Source: Brevundimonas pondensis
GTDB lineage: Bacteria > Pseudomonadota > Alphaproteobacteria > Caulobacterales > Caulobacteraceae
Direction of reading: 5' to 3'
DNA length: 64,000 nucleotides
Assembly (NCBI RefSeq): GCF_017487345.1
Contig: NZ_CP062006.1
Location: forward strand, 3,486,774 to 3,550,773
A program made the position numbers and the translations under genes. The notes below the pieces were generated by a model that searched no databases, was not told the origin of the DNA, and was given only the letters and a program-made list of their open reading frames with translations. Positions 19,451 through 28,385 of the stretch are shown piece by piece (positions within the stretch are counted from its first letter, which is position 1; every line of letters begins with the position of its first letter).

Positions 19451-19807
19451 TTAGGCGGCCAGGGCGGCGCGCACCTTGTCGGCGATGGCCTTGAAGCCGG
19501 CTTCGTCAGCGGCGATGGCGGCTAGGACCTTGCGGTCCAGTTCGATGCCGGCCTTGTCGAGGCCATGGATGAACTGCGAGTAGGTGAAGCCTTCGACGCG
19601 AGCAGCAGCGTTGATGCGCTGGATCCACAGGGCGCGGAACGAACGCTTCTTGTTGCGACGGTCGCGGTAGGCGTACTGGCCGGCGCGGTCGACGGCGGCC
19701 TTGGCCGTGCGGATCGTATTCTTGCGGCGGCCGTAGAAGCCCTTGGCCTGCTTCAGAACCTTCTTGTGCTTGGCGTGGGACGTAACGCCCCGAGTAACGC
19801 GAGCCAT
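19451..19807 (-). CDS. rplT: 50S ribosomal protein L20
   Basis: 118 residues, standard length. L20 binds 23S rRNA early in large-subunit assembly. It begins [20 protein letters not shown], followed by [14 protein letters not shown] and [20 protein letters not shown] in the family order. It follows rpmI by 111 bp in the conserved L35-L20 order. Autoregulation by L20 is known in other bacteria; no obvious mimic was found here. Confidence 0.98.
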   Translation of the reverse strand: MARVTRGVTSHAKHKKVLKQAKGFYGRRKNTIRTAKAAVDRAGQYAYRDRRNKKRSFRALWIQRINAAARVEGFTYSQFIHGLDKAGIELDRKVLAAIAADEAGFKAIADKVRAALAA

Positions 19808-19918
19808 GTTTTTATTTCCTTCGGGAAGTCCCTAGCGCTCGACCCGCGGGGTCTCGCTGCTCGAGGGACTGTCGTTCAAATTCAGTGTGACAGGATGATC
19901 AGTGATGCAGCGCGCCGA

Positions 19919-20116
19919 TCAGGCGTACGGCATGTAGGACTTGATCTTCTTGGCGTCGGCGTCAGCCATGACCGAAGTGCCGCGGTTCTGGCGGATGTAC
20001 TTCGAGTTGTGGCTGATCAGGCGGTGGCGCTTGCCGGCGACGCCAGCCTTGACCTTGCCCGTGGCCGTGAATTTGAAGCGCTTCTTGGCGCCCGACTTCG
20101 TCTTCAGCTTCGGCAT
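19919..20116 (-). CDS. rpmI: 50S ribosomal protein L35
   Basis: 65 residues, strongly basic, with [17 protein letters not shown] and the later [19 protein letters not shown] stretch characteristic of L35. ATG is preceded by a GAGAG site. Normally it directly follows infC; here an MFS gene and about 170 bp of non-coding sequence (20117-20289), probably its promoter and leader, come between. Confidence 0.97.
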   Translation of the reverse strand: MPKLKTKSGAKKRFKFTATGKVKAGVAGKRHRLISHNSKYIRQNRGTSVMADADAKKIKSYMPYA

Positions 20117-20289
20117 TTTTCTCTCTCTTAATTGAGGGACGGGCGTCCTTCGGGCTGCGAGAGCCCCAGGTTCGATCGTCCGTTGACGAACCGCCCAGGC
20201 ATGCCTGTTCGCCCGGCGGTCCGGTACGCGAAGGCGCGGCTTCTACGCCAATCGGGGGCTGGAGGCAAGAAGAGTCCGTGCAAATGGAC

Positions 20290-21567
20290 TCAGGCCTCGG
20301 TGGCCCGGCGACGGGCCGCGCGCCCGGCGTTGATCGCCATGACCGCCGCCGGAACCGTCAGCGCCGCGCCGACCAGAAAGGGCCAGTCCGCCCCTGCGGC
20401 AGAATAGAGGACGCCAGCGACCATGGGACCGAAGATGCGCGCCATGGACCCTGCCGCCATGTTCAGTCCCAGCATGGCGCCCTGCCGGTCCGGCGGCGAC
20501 GCCCGACTGATCAGAGCCGAGATATTGGGCATGGCCAGGGACATTCCGCAGGCGCCGATGCCCATGACGACAGGAATGATCCAGCCGGATGACACCGGAA
20601 CCACGAACAGACCCAGATCGATCCGCCCGGCCGGGAACCAGGCCGGGGGCGCTATGACCTGCAGGACCAGGGAGGCGCCGAACAACAGCATGCCGGCCGC
20701 TAGAACTCGGGCCTCGCCGAAACGTCTCGCCAGTCGCCCAGCCAGCAAGCCCTGATTCACGGCCGAGACCAGCCCGACGATCATGAAACTCAACCCGACT
20801 TCGCGCGCCGTCCAGGCGTAGCGGTTCTCGGCCCACAGGCCAAAGGCGCTTTCCATGGCCGAGAAGCCGGCCAGATAGATCAGACTGACTATCAGAACCC
20901 GAGACACCACGGCATCGGCGCGCGCGAAATGCAGACCCGACAGAAAGGCGGGGCGTGGCGCCGCCGGATCGGCCCTGGCCCGGCTTTCCCGCAGGAAAAA
21001 GATAACGCCCAGGGCCGCCAGCACAGCTGCGCCGGAGGCCGCGAAGATCGGCAGCTGGTAACCCACATGGCCCATCTGCGGCTGCGCCAAGAGGCCGCCC
21101 ATGCCCGGTCCGACGATGAAGCCCAGGCCGAAGGCGGCGCCGATCAGGCCCATGCGTCCGGCGCGACGTTCCGGCGGAGTGACGTCAGCGATATAGCCCT
21201 GCACCGTCGAGATATTGCCCGCCCCCAGGCCGGTGAACAGCCGCACCAGCACCGCCGCCCAGATATTGGGCGCGAAGGCCAGCAGCAGGTAACCGGCCGC
21301 ATTGGCCGCCAGGGTGGCCAGCAGAACCGGCTTGCGTCCGATCCGGTCGGACAGGCGCCCCCAGAAGGGCTCGGCGAAGAACTGACCAAGGGAATAGGCC
21401 GAGAACAACAGGGTGATCTGCCACGGCTCGGCCTGGAGGCTTCGAGCGAAGAAGGGCAGCAGGGGCACCACCAGGCCGAACCCGACCAGGTTGATGAAGA
21501 CCACGGCGAACAAGACCGCCAGGGTCGGCGTGCCGGCGGCGCGAGCAGGGATGATCGGAGACCTCAT
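20290..21567 (-). CDS. MFS efflux transporter (TetA/DHA1-like)
   Basis: 425 residues with about twelve hydrophobic helices. The first helix FINLVGFGLVVPLLPFFA and the following loop GRLSDRIGRKPVLL (the MFS signature between helices 2 and 3) are typical of the drug-proton antiporter family that includes TetA. It lies between infC and rpmI on the same strand, behind the infC terminator, an unusual position for a transporter inside a translation gene cluster. The substrate is unknown. ATG at 21565-21567. Confidence 0.88.
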   Translation of the reverse strand: MRSPIIPARAAGTPTLAVLFAVVFINLVGFGLVVPLLPFFARSLQAEPWQITLLFSAYSLGQFFAEPFWGRLSDRIGRKPVLLATLAANAAGYLLLAFAPNIWAAVLVRLFTGLGAGNISTVQGYIADVTPPERRAGRMGLIGAAFGLGFIVGPGMGGLLAQPQMGHVGYQLPIFAASGAAVLAALGVIFFLRESRARADPAAPRPAFLSGLHFARADAVVSRVLIVSLIYLAGFSAMESAFGLWAENRYAWTAREVGLSFMIVGLVSAVNQGLLAGRLARRFGEARVLAAGMLLFGASLVLQVIAPPAWFPAGRIDLGLFVVPVSSGWIIPVVMGIGACGMSLAMPNISALISRASPPDRQGAMLGLNMAAGSMARIFGPMVAGVLYSAAGADWPFLVGAALTVPAAVMAINAGRAARRRATEA

Positions 21568-21601
21568 GGTGCTTCGCCTACCGGGTCAGGGCGCAAAAGC
21601 A

Positions 21602-21629
21602 AACGCCCCGGCCATGCGGCCGGGGCGTT
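21602..21629 (-). terminator. Intrinsic terminator after infC
   Basis: Perfect 12-bp stem AACGCCCCGGCC (21602-21613) with GGCCGGGGCGTT (21618-21629) around ATGC. On the minus strand it is followed by TTTGCTTTT. It separates infC from the MFS gene and from rpmI-rplT. Confidence 0.75.
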
Positions 21630-21653
21630 CCTGATCTGTCGATCGAGGTGCGA

Positions 21654-22187
21654 TCAGCGCGGCGCCAGGATCATGATCATCTGGCGGCCTTCCATACGCG
21701 GCGCGTATTCGACCTTGGCGACTTCGTCGAAATCGGCCTGCACCTTGTTGAGCAGCTTCATGCCCAGTTCCGGGTGCGCCATTTCACGACCACGGAAGCG
21801 CAGCGTCACCTTGACCTTGTCCCCTTCGTCGAAGAAGCGGTGCATGGCCTTGGCCTTCACCTCATAGTCATGGGTGTCGATGTTCGGGCGGAGTTTGATT
21901 TCCTTGAGCTCGACGACCTTCTGGCGTTTGCGCGCCTCGGCTTTCTTCTTCTGCTCCTGGAAACGATGCTTGCCGTAGTCCAGGATCTTGCAGACAGGCG
22001 TCTCGGCGTTGCCGACGATCTGGACCAGATCCAGGCCGGCCTCTTCGGCGGCTTCCAGGGCGGCGGACAGGGGCATGACGCCCTGCTTTTCGCCGTTCTG
22101 ATCGATCAGCAGAACGCGGGTGGCGCGGATTTCCTGGTTGATGGGCGGCCCGTCCTTGACGGGCGGCGCTTGCATGGGACGGCGAAT
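21654..22187 (-). CDS. infC: Translation initiation factor IF-3, predicted AUU start
   Basis: 177 residues from ATT at 22185-22187. IF-3 binds the 30S subunit and checks start-codon pairing. The N-domain (RINQ-like PPINQEIR, then [17 protein letters not shown]) and C-domain ([43 protein letters not shown]) are complete. An ATG lies four codons later (22173-22175) but has no ribosome site; an AAGGA (22202-22198) lies ten bases before the ATT, and the added residues RRP match the alphaproteobacterial IF-3 N-terminus. Non-AUG starts let IF-3 repress its own translation in known species. Confidence 0.93.
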   Translation of the reverse strand: MRRPMQAPPVKDGPPINQEIRATRVLLIDQNGEKQGVMPLSAALEAAEEAGLDLVQIVGNAETPVCKILDYGKHRFQEQKKKAEARKRQKVVELKEIKLRPNIDTHDYEVKAKAMHRFFDEGDKVKVTLRFRGREMAHPELGMKLLNKVQADFDEVAKVEYAPRMEGRQMIMILAPR

Positions 22188-22301
22188 GGGCGTCGTTTCC
22201 TTATGTGGTCAGATAAGAGGTCGATAAATCTCGCAGGGATCAGCGCGCGACAGAGCGGCGCGTTCCCGGCGGGCGGAATATGACGATAGAGCCCCTGAAA
22301 T

Positions 22302-23255
22302 TCAAGGCTGGTCGGGGTTTGCGCCGCTGATGAAAGCGTCGTGCAGCGCCAGGACCGCCGCGACCGTCTGGTCGACGGTCAATTCCGTAATCGGTCTGAA
22401 CTCGCCGCGTGCCGGGCTAGAGGCCAGAACCCGGCCCTTCGGCCCCCAGGGCGCCTTGTGCCACCACTCGCTGGGACCGAAGAGGCCAAGCGTCGGCGTT
22501 CCGGTTGCAGCGGCCACGTGCATCAGGCCGGAATCATTGCCGACGAACAGGCGCGCGCGGGCGATGGCCGCTGCCGAGGCCAGGATGTCGCCGCGACCCA
22601 CGCAGTCGATCCCGCGAAGGCCCGCCGCCATCAGGGCGGGGGCGGCCGCCGGGTGATCGCCCGGGCCGCCGACCAGCATGAAGCGCCAGCCGTCGAAACG
22701 GGGCTCGGCCTTCAGTCGTTCGACCAGGGCGGCCCAGCGGTCGGAGGGCCAGCTGCGGTCCGCCGCCGTCGAGATGGGCGCCAGGGCCAGGATGGGCGCC
22801 GGATCCTCGCCGATGATCGCCGCCGCCTGGGAACGGGCCTGATCGTCGAGGAAGATCTCGGGTTCCATGACCGCTTGGGCCTTCATCATGCGCGAGAAGG
22901 TCTCGACCTTGGCCAGACCGGTCTCCCAGGAGCGGTTGTAGATGCGGCGCTCGCCCGCGCGCAGCAGATAGGCCAGGCCCGAACCGCGCACATCGACCGC
23001 CATGGCCCAGCGCGTGCCGACCGTCGCCCGCCACAGGGCGCGCCAGTGACCGGCCGCCTTCTGCTTGGGCCAGGGGATGACCTTGACCACGCCGGGCGCG
23101 GCGCGGAACAGGGCCGCCGCCGTCGGGCCACAGGCCACGGTGATTTCGGCTCCCGGAACCTGGCGTCCGATTTCACGGATCGCGCCGGAGGACATGACGC
23201 AGTCGCCGATCCGGTCGGAGGTGACGAACAGGACCTGCGGCGCTGATCCGCTCAT
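22302..23255 (-). CDS. Family 9 glycosyltransferase (heptosyltransferase-like), copy 2
   Basis: 317 residues. Family 9 enzymes add heptose or related sugars to the LPS core in the cytosol. Visible: N-terminal VLFVTSDRIGDCVMSSGAIREI, the acceptor-domain start, and the C-terminal donor site with FVGNDSGLMHVAAATGTPTLGLFGPSEWW. It is a paralogue of the gene just upstream; ATG at 23253-23255 overlaps that gene's TGA (ATGA). The acceptor and donor cannot be set from sequence alone. Confidence 0.88.
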   Translation of the reverse strand: MSGSAPQVLFVTSDRIGDCVMSSGAIREIGRQVPGAEITVACGPTAAALFRAAPGVVKVIPWPKQKAAGHWRALWRATVGTRWAMAVDVRGSGLAYLLRAGERRIYNRSWETGLAKVETFSRMMKAQAVMEPEIFLDDQARSQAAAIIGEDPAPILALAPISTAADRSWPSDRWAALVERLKAEPRFDGWRFMLVGGPGDHPAAAPALMAAGLRGIDCVGRGDILASAAAIARARLFVGNDSGLMHVAAATGTPTLGLFGPSEWWHKAPWGPKGRVLASSPARGEFRPITELTVDQTVAAVLALHDAFISGANPDQP

Positions 23256-24241
23256 GCCGAGGCGTCCGACGGCTGAGCGACATAGGCGTCGTAGAGATCC
23301 AGCGTCGCCGCAAAGACCGCCTCCACCGTCAGGTCCTCGATGGGTGCGAACTGGCCGCGCGTGTTGTTGGAGGCGACGGTGCGGGTTTTCGGGCCGCGCG
23401 GTCCGTACAGCCACCATTCCGTCGGCCCGAACAGGCCCAGTGTCGGCGTTCCCGCAGCGGCGGCCACATGCATCAGACCGGAGTCGTTGCCGACGAACAG
23501 GGCGGAACGGCTGATGGCGGCGGCCGAGGCCAGGATGTCGCCCTTGCCGACAAAATCGATACCCCGGTCGCCAGCGGCCGACAGGGCCGGGGCTGCGGGC
23601 GGGTGGTCGCCAGGGCCGCCGACCAGCATGAAGCGCCAGCCGTCGAAGCGGGACTCGGCCTTCAGCTTCTCGACCAGGGCGCCCCAGCGGTCGGCAGGCC
23701 AGCTCTTGCCCTTCTGGTGGGCGATGGGCGCCAGGGCGATGATCGGCCCGGGGCCGGCGCCGTCGGCCAGTTGCGGGTCGATGACGGCGGCCGCCTCGGC
23801 GCGGGCGCGACCGTCGATGTAGTGCTCGGGCTCCAGCGAATGCGGGGCCTGCATCAGGCGCGACACCACCTCGACCTTGGGGACGCCGGTTTCCCAGCCG
23901 CGATTATAGATGCGGCGCGTCCCGGCCCGGATCAGCCAGCCCAGGGCCGAACCGCGCGTGTCGATGACCACGTCCCACGGCTGCTTCACCACCTCAGCCC
24001 ACAGACGGAACCAGTGCGAGGCCCACTTGCCCTTGTTGACGACGATGATCCGCTCGACGCCGGGGGCGGCGCGGAAGAAGGGCGCGGGAGGGCCGCCGGC
24101 GGCGACGGTGATCCGGGCGCCGGGCCACTGGCGGTTGATCTCGCGCACCACGCCCGAGGCGATGACGCTGTCGCCGATACGGTTGGGGCTGATGAACAGC
24201 ACCCGGGCGCCGGACGCGGATGCTTGCTGGTTGTCGGACAC
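23252..24241 (-). CDS. Family 9 glycosyltransferase (heptosyltransferase-like), copy 1
   Basis: 329 residues beginning with GTG at 24239-24241. N-terminal RVLFISPNRIGDSVIASGVVREI and C-terminal FVGNDSGLMHVAAAAGTPTLGLFGPTEWW match the ADP-heptose:LPS heptosyltransferase family. Copies 1 and 2 share blocks along their whole length (RIYNR-WETG, FDGWRFMLVGGPGDHP, GDILASAAAI), so they are a tandem duplication, translated as a coupled pair. Role: LPS core or other surface glycan assembly. Confidence 0.88.
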   Translation of the reverse strand: MSDNQQASASGARVLFISPNRIGDSVIASGVVREINRQWPGARITVAAGGPPAPFFRAAPGVERIIVVNKGKWASHWFRLWAEVVKQPWDVVIDTRGSALGWLIRAGTRRIYNRGWETGVPKVEVVSRLMQAPHSLEPEHYIDGRARAEAAAVIDPQLADGAGPGPIIALAPIAHQKGKSWPADRWGALVEKLKAESRFDGWRFMLVGGPGDHPPAAPALSAAGDRGIDFVGKGDILASAAAISRSALFVGNDSGLMHVAAAAGTPTLGLFGPTEWWLYGPRGPKTRTVASNNTRGQFAPIEDLTVEAVFAATLDLYDAYVAQPSDASA

Positions 24242-24312
24242 GCGGATCAGCCTTCACTTCCCTGAGGTTTTTTCGTTACCAGTCCAGGGAGCGTTGCGCG
24301 AGAGAGGAAGCC

Positions 24313-25053
24313 ATGTCCGACATCCAGACCCTGAGCCGCCCCGACGGCGAGACCCTGGCCTTCAAGACGGTCAAGGGCGCCGGCCCGACCGTGATCTGGA
24401 TCGGAGGCTTCCGTTCGGACATGGAGGGGACCAAGGCTCTGGCGCTGGACGTCGCTGCGCGCGAACGCGGGTGGAACTACGTCCGCTACGACCACTTCGC
24501 CCACGGCCAGTCCTCGGGCGACTGGAGGCAGGCCACCATCGGTCGCTGGCGCGAGGACGCCGTCGCCCTGATCGACAGCCTTCAGGGGCCGGTGATCCCG
24601 GTCGGCTCATCCATGGGCGGCTGGGTCGCCCTGCTGGCGACCTTGGCGCGGCCCGAAAGGGTCAAGGGCCTGGTCCTGGTCAATCCGGCCCAGGACTTCA
24701 CCGAAAAGCTGATGTGGCCCGGTCTGGCCGACCACGAACGCCAGGTCATCCTGCGCGAGGGCGAGACGGTCATTACCGAGGAGGGGCTGGGGTCCTACGT
24801 CCTGACGCGGCGGATGTTCGAGGAGGCGCGCGACTGGCTGCTGCTGGACGGGGTGATCGAGATCACGGCGCCGATCCATGTGCTGCAAGGCCGCGCCGAC
24901 GACGTGGTGCCGTGGCGCCATCAGGTCGAGCTGGCCGAACGCCTGACCGGCGGCGACCTGCGTCTGGACCTGATCGAGGGCGGCGACCACCGGCTGTCGA
25001 CGCCGCGCGATCTGACGCGTCTGATCGAGGCGGTGGAGGCGATGCGGGGCTGA
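24313..25053 (+). CDS. Alpha/beta hydrolase
   Basis: 246 residues, cytosolic. The fold order is clear: oxyanion region VIWIGGFRSDMEGTKA, nucleophile elbow VGSSMGGWVALL with the serine of G-S-S-M-G, an acid segment VLQGRADDVVPW, and the catalytic His in EGGDHRLSTPRDL. This resembles short-chain esterase/thioesterase-like or palmitoyl-protein-thioesterase (ABHD10-like) bacterial relatives; the substrate is unknown. ATG at 24313 has GAGGAAG upstream. It is divergent from the glycosyltransferase pair and convergent with hslU. Confidence 0.88.
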   Translation: MSDIQTLSRPDGETLAFKTVKGAGPTVIWIGGFRSDMEGTKALALDVAARERGWNYVRYDHFAHGQSSGDWRQATIGRWREDAVALIDSLQGPVIPVGSSMGGWVALLATLARPERVKGLVLVNPAQDFTEKLMWPGLADHERQVILREGETVITEEGLGSYVLTRRMFEEARDWLLLDGVIEITAPIHVLQGRADDVVPWRHQVELAERLTGGDLRLDLIEGGDHRLSTPRDLTRLIEAVEAMRG

Positions 25054-25071
25054 CCTCGCACCGCCGTCCGA

Positions 25072-26376
25072 TCACAGGATGAACCGGCTCAGGTCGATGT
25101 TCCTGGCCAGCTCGCCGACCTTTTCGCGCACCATGTCGCCGTCGAAGGTCAGGGTCTGGCCCGACAGGTCCGAGGCCTTGAAGCTGGTCTCTTCCAGCAC
25201 CCGCTCCAGCACGGTCTGCAGCCGGCGCGCGCCGATGTTCTCGACGGTGGAGTTGGCGGCCACGGCGGCGTCGGCCATGGCCTCGACCGCGTCGTCGGTG
25301 AAGACCAGCGCGACCCCTTCGGTCTCCAGCAGGGCCTGGTTCTGACGGATCAGGTTGGCCTCGGGCTCGGTCAGGATGCGCTTGAAGTCGTCGCGGGTCA
25401 GGGCCTTCAACTCGACCCGGATCGGCAGGCGGCCCTGCAGTTCGGGCAGCAGGTCCGACGGCTTGGCCACGTGGAAGGCGCCCGAGGCGATGAACAGGAC
25501 ATGGTCGGTCTTCACCGGCCCGTACTTGGTCGATACCGTCGTGCCCTCGATCAGGGGCAGCAGGTCGCGCTGCACGCCTTCACGCGACACATCGGCCCCG
25601 GACGCGCCCTGACGCGCGGCCACCTTGTCGATCTCGTCAAGGAAGACGATGCCTTCGTTCTCGGCCAGCAGCAGGGCTTCCTTGGTCAGGCTCTCCTGAT
25701 CCAGCAGCTTGTCGCTTTCCTCGGTGGTCAGGGGCGCCATGGCCTCGGCCACCGTCAGCTTGACCGTCTTGGTGCGCCCGCCGCCCATCTTGCCCAGCAG
25801 GTCGGACAGGTTCAGCAGACCGACGTTGCCGCCGCCGCCCGGCATATCCAGCCCTTGCAGGGGCGACGCCGTATCGGCCAAGGCGATCTCGATCTCCTTG
25901 TCGTCCAGTTCTCCGGCGCGCAGCTTCTTGCGGAAGGCGTCGCGGGTGGCGGGCTGCGAACCTGCGCCCACCAGGGCGTCCAGAATGCGCTCCTCGGCCT
26001 GACCTTCGGCGCGCGCCTTGACGCCCGAGCGGCGCTTGTCACGCACCATGACCAGAGCGCTCTCGACCAGATCGCGCATGATCTGATCGACGTCGCGACC
26101 GACATAGCCGACCTCGGTGAACTTGGTCGCCTCGACCTTGAGGAAGGGCGAGCCCGCCAGCCTGGCCAGACGCCGGGCGATCTCGGTCTTGCCGACGCCC
26201 GTCGGGCCGATCATCAGGATGTTCTTGGGCGTGACCTCGTCGCGCAGATCCTCGGGCACGCGCTTGCGGCGCCAGCGGTTGCGCAGGGCCACCGCCACGG
26301 CGCGCTTGGCGTCGTCCTGGCCGACGATATAGCGGTCCAGTTCGGAAACGATTTCGCGGGGAGAAAGGTCGGTCAT
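25072..26376 (-). CDS. hslU: HslU, ATPase subunit of the HslUV protease
   Basis: 434 residues. A AAA+ unfoldase that forms a hexamer and feeds proteins into the HslV peptidase. Walker A is [15 protein letters not shown], Walker [12 protein letters not shown], and the I-domain lies between about 110 and 240. The C-terminus ends in LSRFIL, matching the conserved tail that inserts into HslV. Lies 69 bp downstream of hslV on the same strand, with a degenerate dispersed repeat between them. Confidence 0.98.
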   Translation of the reverse strand: MTDLSPREIVSELDRYIVGQDDAKRAVAVALRNRWRRKRVPEDLRDEVTPKNILMIGPTGVGKTEIARRLARLAGSPFLKVEATKFTEVGYVGRDVDQIMRDLVESALVMVRDKRRSGVKARAEGQAEERILDALVGAGSQPATRDAFRKKLRAGELDDKEIEIALADTASPLQGLDMPGGGGNVGLLNLSDLLGKMGGGRTKTVKLTVAEAMAPLTTEESDKLLDQESLTKEALLLAENEGIVFLDEIDKVAARQGASGADVSREGVQRDLLPLIEGTTVSTKYGPVKTDHVLFIASGAFHVAKPSDLLPELQGRLPIRVELKALTRDDFKRILTEPEANLIRQNQALLETEGVALVFTDDAVEAMADAAVAANSTVENIGARRLQTVLERVLEETSFKASDLSGQTLTFDGDMVREKVGELARNIDLSRFIL

Positions 26377-26404
26377 ACTTTTTTCCAGAAGGGCTTGTGT
26401 GCGG

Positions 26405-26442
26405 CGCTATCGTTCGCCGCGCGGCGGCTCACTGCTTGAGCG
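26405..26442 (+). repeat. Dispersed intergenic repeat, degenerate copy D
   Basis: Between hslV and hslU. Only the end GCTCACTGCTTGAGCG closely matches copies B and C, with a looser match to the start. Weak evidence alone; notable as another member at a gene's 3' end. Confidence 0.25.
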
Positions 26443-26445
26443 CCT

Positions 26446-27000
26446 TCACAAGCTTTCGATGGTCAGGTTTCCGTTGGTGTAGACGCAGATGTCGGCGGCG
26501 ATCTTCATGGCTTTGCGGGCGATCTGTTCGGCGTCCAGTTCGGTGTGCTCGTCGATCAGGGCGCGGGCGGCGGCCAGGGCGTAGTTGCCGCCAGAGCCGA
26601 CGGCGGCCACGCCGTATTCCGGCTCCAGCACGTCGCCGACGCCGGTGACGGTCAGAATGGTGTCCTTGTCGGCGACCAGCAGCATGGCCTCCAGCCGACG
26701 CAGATAGCGGTCGGTGCGCCAATCCTTGGCCAGTTCGACGCAGGCCCGCGCAAGTTGGTCGGGATACTGCTCCAGCTTGGCTTCCAGCCGCTCGATCAGG
26801 GTCAGGGCGTCGGCCGTGGCCCCAGCGAAGCCCGCCAGAACCTTGCCGCCCGCCAGGGTGCGCACCTTGCGCGCCGCGCCCTTGACAATGGTGGGGCCCA
26901 TCGAGACCTGGCCGTCGCCGGCGATGACGGTGCGGCCGTTCTTGCGCACCGCCAGGATGGTGGTGCCGTGCCAGTCGGGAAAGCTTGAGGTCTGGGTCAT
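26446..27000 (-). CDS. hslV: HslV, peptidase subunit of the HslUV protease
   Basis: 184 residues. A proteasome-beta-like threonine peptidase that stacks as two hexamers. A short propeptide precedes the catalytic threonine in [12 protein letters not shown] (residue 13 as read), followed by [17 protein letters not shown] and [16 protein letters not shown]. HslV and HslU are in the usual order. Together they degrade misfolded or regulatory proteins after heat stress; no heat-shock promoter was confidently located. Confidence 0.98.
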   Translation of the reverse strand: MTQTSSFPDWHGTTILAVRKNGRTVIAGDGQVSMGPTIVKGAARKVRTLAGGKVLAGFAGATADALTLIERLEAKLEQYPDQLARACVELAKDWRTDRYLRRLEAMLLVADKDTILTVTGVGDVLEPEYGVAAVGSGGNYALAAARALIDEHTELDAEQIARKAMKIAADICVYTNGNLTIESL

Positions 27001-27142
27001 GGGCGATCAGATGGCGAGGAACAGACGTCCTCGCAAGACGCCGCCACGCCGCAGGGATGCACGGCGCAGCTTGCTTGCGGGTCTCGTCCGTGACACGGAC
27101 CCTCGCAGTTGCGTAGCTTTCGCGTCCTGTTCGAGTACCGCC

Positions 27143-27553
27143 TTGCCTCTGCACCGCGCCATCTATGTCAGCGACGCCGTCGGCGGCGCGGCGACCAGCC
27201 TTCTCGTTCTGGCCGAAATCCTCGGCGCCTCGGACCGCAACAACCGTCGCGATGGCCTGACGGGGGTCCTGATGCGCCACGGCGGACGCTTCATGCAGGC
27301 CATCGAGGGGCGCCGCGCCGACGTGGACCGGCTGATGGATCGGCTGCGCGCCGACCCCCGCCACGAAAACCTGCGACTGTTGTCCGACCAGGACGTGTCA
27401 GAGCGCCTGTTTCGGGAATGGCCGATGACCCTGGTCGAGATGACGCCGGACGCCACGCGGGTCCTGAGCGGTGCGACGTTGGACCAGTTGAGTCCGGATC
27501 GGGCCGAGGCGCTTTTGAGCGCCGCCGCGGGCGCCTTGCCGCTTCCGGCCTGA
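27143..27553 (+). CDS. BLUF-domain blue-light sensor
   Basis: 136 residues, essentially one BLUF domain with a short C-terminal cap. It binds FAD and changes hydrogen bonding on blue light. Key residues are in place: Tyr in HRAIYVSDA, Asn in DRNNRRDGLTG, Gln in GGRFMQAIEG, then DPRHENLRLL and the FREWPM segment with the Trp/Met pair. No ATG is available near the start; TTG at 27143-27145 (LPLHRAIYV) is the best choice because the domain begins there. No output domain is fused, so a partner protein is expected. Divergent from hslV. Confidence 0.85.
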   Translation: MPLHRAIYVSDAVGGAATSLLVLAEILGASDRNNRRDGLTGVLMRHGGRFMQAIEGRRADVDRLMDRLRADPRHENLRLLSDQDVSERLFREWPMTLVEMTPDATRVLSGATLDQLSPDRAEALLSAAAGALPLPA

Positions 27554-27611
27554 CGTCGCCTGTGACGGCCTCCACCTGACGGCGGAGACCGTCTGCGCTA
27601 GACAGGGTCGC

Positions 27612-28385
27612 GTGACCCAGTCCCTTGCCCCCACCCCTGCCCGTTTCTCCGATGAGGAGGTCGAGCGCTATGCGCGTCAGCTGGTCCTGTCCGAGATCGG
27701 CGGCCCCGGCCAGCAGGCGCTGAAGCGCGCACGGGTGCTGATCATTGGTCTGGGCGGGGTGGGCGCCCCCGCCGCCCTCTATCTGGCCGCCGCCGGTGTC
27801 GGGACCCTGGGCCTGATCGATCATGACGCGGTGGCCCTGTCCAACCTGCAGCGGCAGATCATCTTCACCACCGCCGACGCCGAGCGGCCCAAGGTCGAGG
27901 CGGGGGCCGGACATCTGGCCGCCCTCAATCCTCACGTCGTTGTCGAAGCCTTGCCCGAGCGGCTGACGCCCGACAACGCCCGCGCTCTGATCGCGCAGTT
28001 CGACGTGGTCCTGGATGGAACCGACGACTTCGACACGCGGTTCGCCGTCAACGCCGCCTGCGTGGCGACGGGCAGGCCCCTGGTGTCCGGCGCCCTGGGT
28101 CGCTGGAACGGTCAGGTCGGGGTCTTCACCGGCCAGCCCTGCTATCAATGTCTGGTGTCGGAAGCCCCGCCCGACGCCGAGACCTGCGCTCGCGTTGGGG
28201 TGGTCGGCGCCCTGGCGGGGGTGATCGGCGCCATGGCGGCGCTGGAGGCGATCAAGCTGATCACCGGGGCGGGCGCGCCGCTGAGCGGCCGCCTGATGCT
28301 CTATGACGGTCTGGCGGGCGGCAGCCGCGTGGTGAAGGTCGCCGCCGACCCCGCCTGCCCGATCTGCGGATCAGCTCACGCCTAG
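27612..28385 (+). CDS. MoeB/ThiF/HesA-family adenylyltransferase
   Basis: 257 residues from a GTG start. These enzymes adenylate the C-terminal glycine of a ubiquitin-like sulfur carrier (MoaD or ThiS). Seen: the nucleotide loop GLGGVGAPAALYL, the arginine finger NLQRQIIF, the lysine PKVEAG, DGTDDFDTR, and zinc-binding cysteines in CYQCL and CPICG. Length and lack of a rhodanese domain favour MoeB over MoeZ. The end overlaps the convergent dehydrogenase gene by four bases. Confidence 0.9.
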   Translation: MTQSLAPTPARFSDEEVERYARQLVLSEIGGPGQQALKRARVLIIGLGGVGAPAALYLAAAGVGTLGLIDHDAVALSNLQRQIIFTTADAERPKVEAGAGHLAALNPHVVVEALPERLTPDNARALIAQFDVVLDGTDDFDTRFAVNAACVATGRPLVSGALGRWNGQVGVFTGQPCYQCLVSEAPPDAETCARVGVVGALAGVIGAMAALEAIKLITGAGAPLSGRLMLYDGLAGGSRVVKVAADPACPICGSAHA

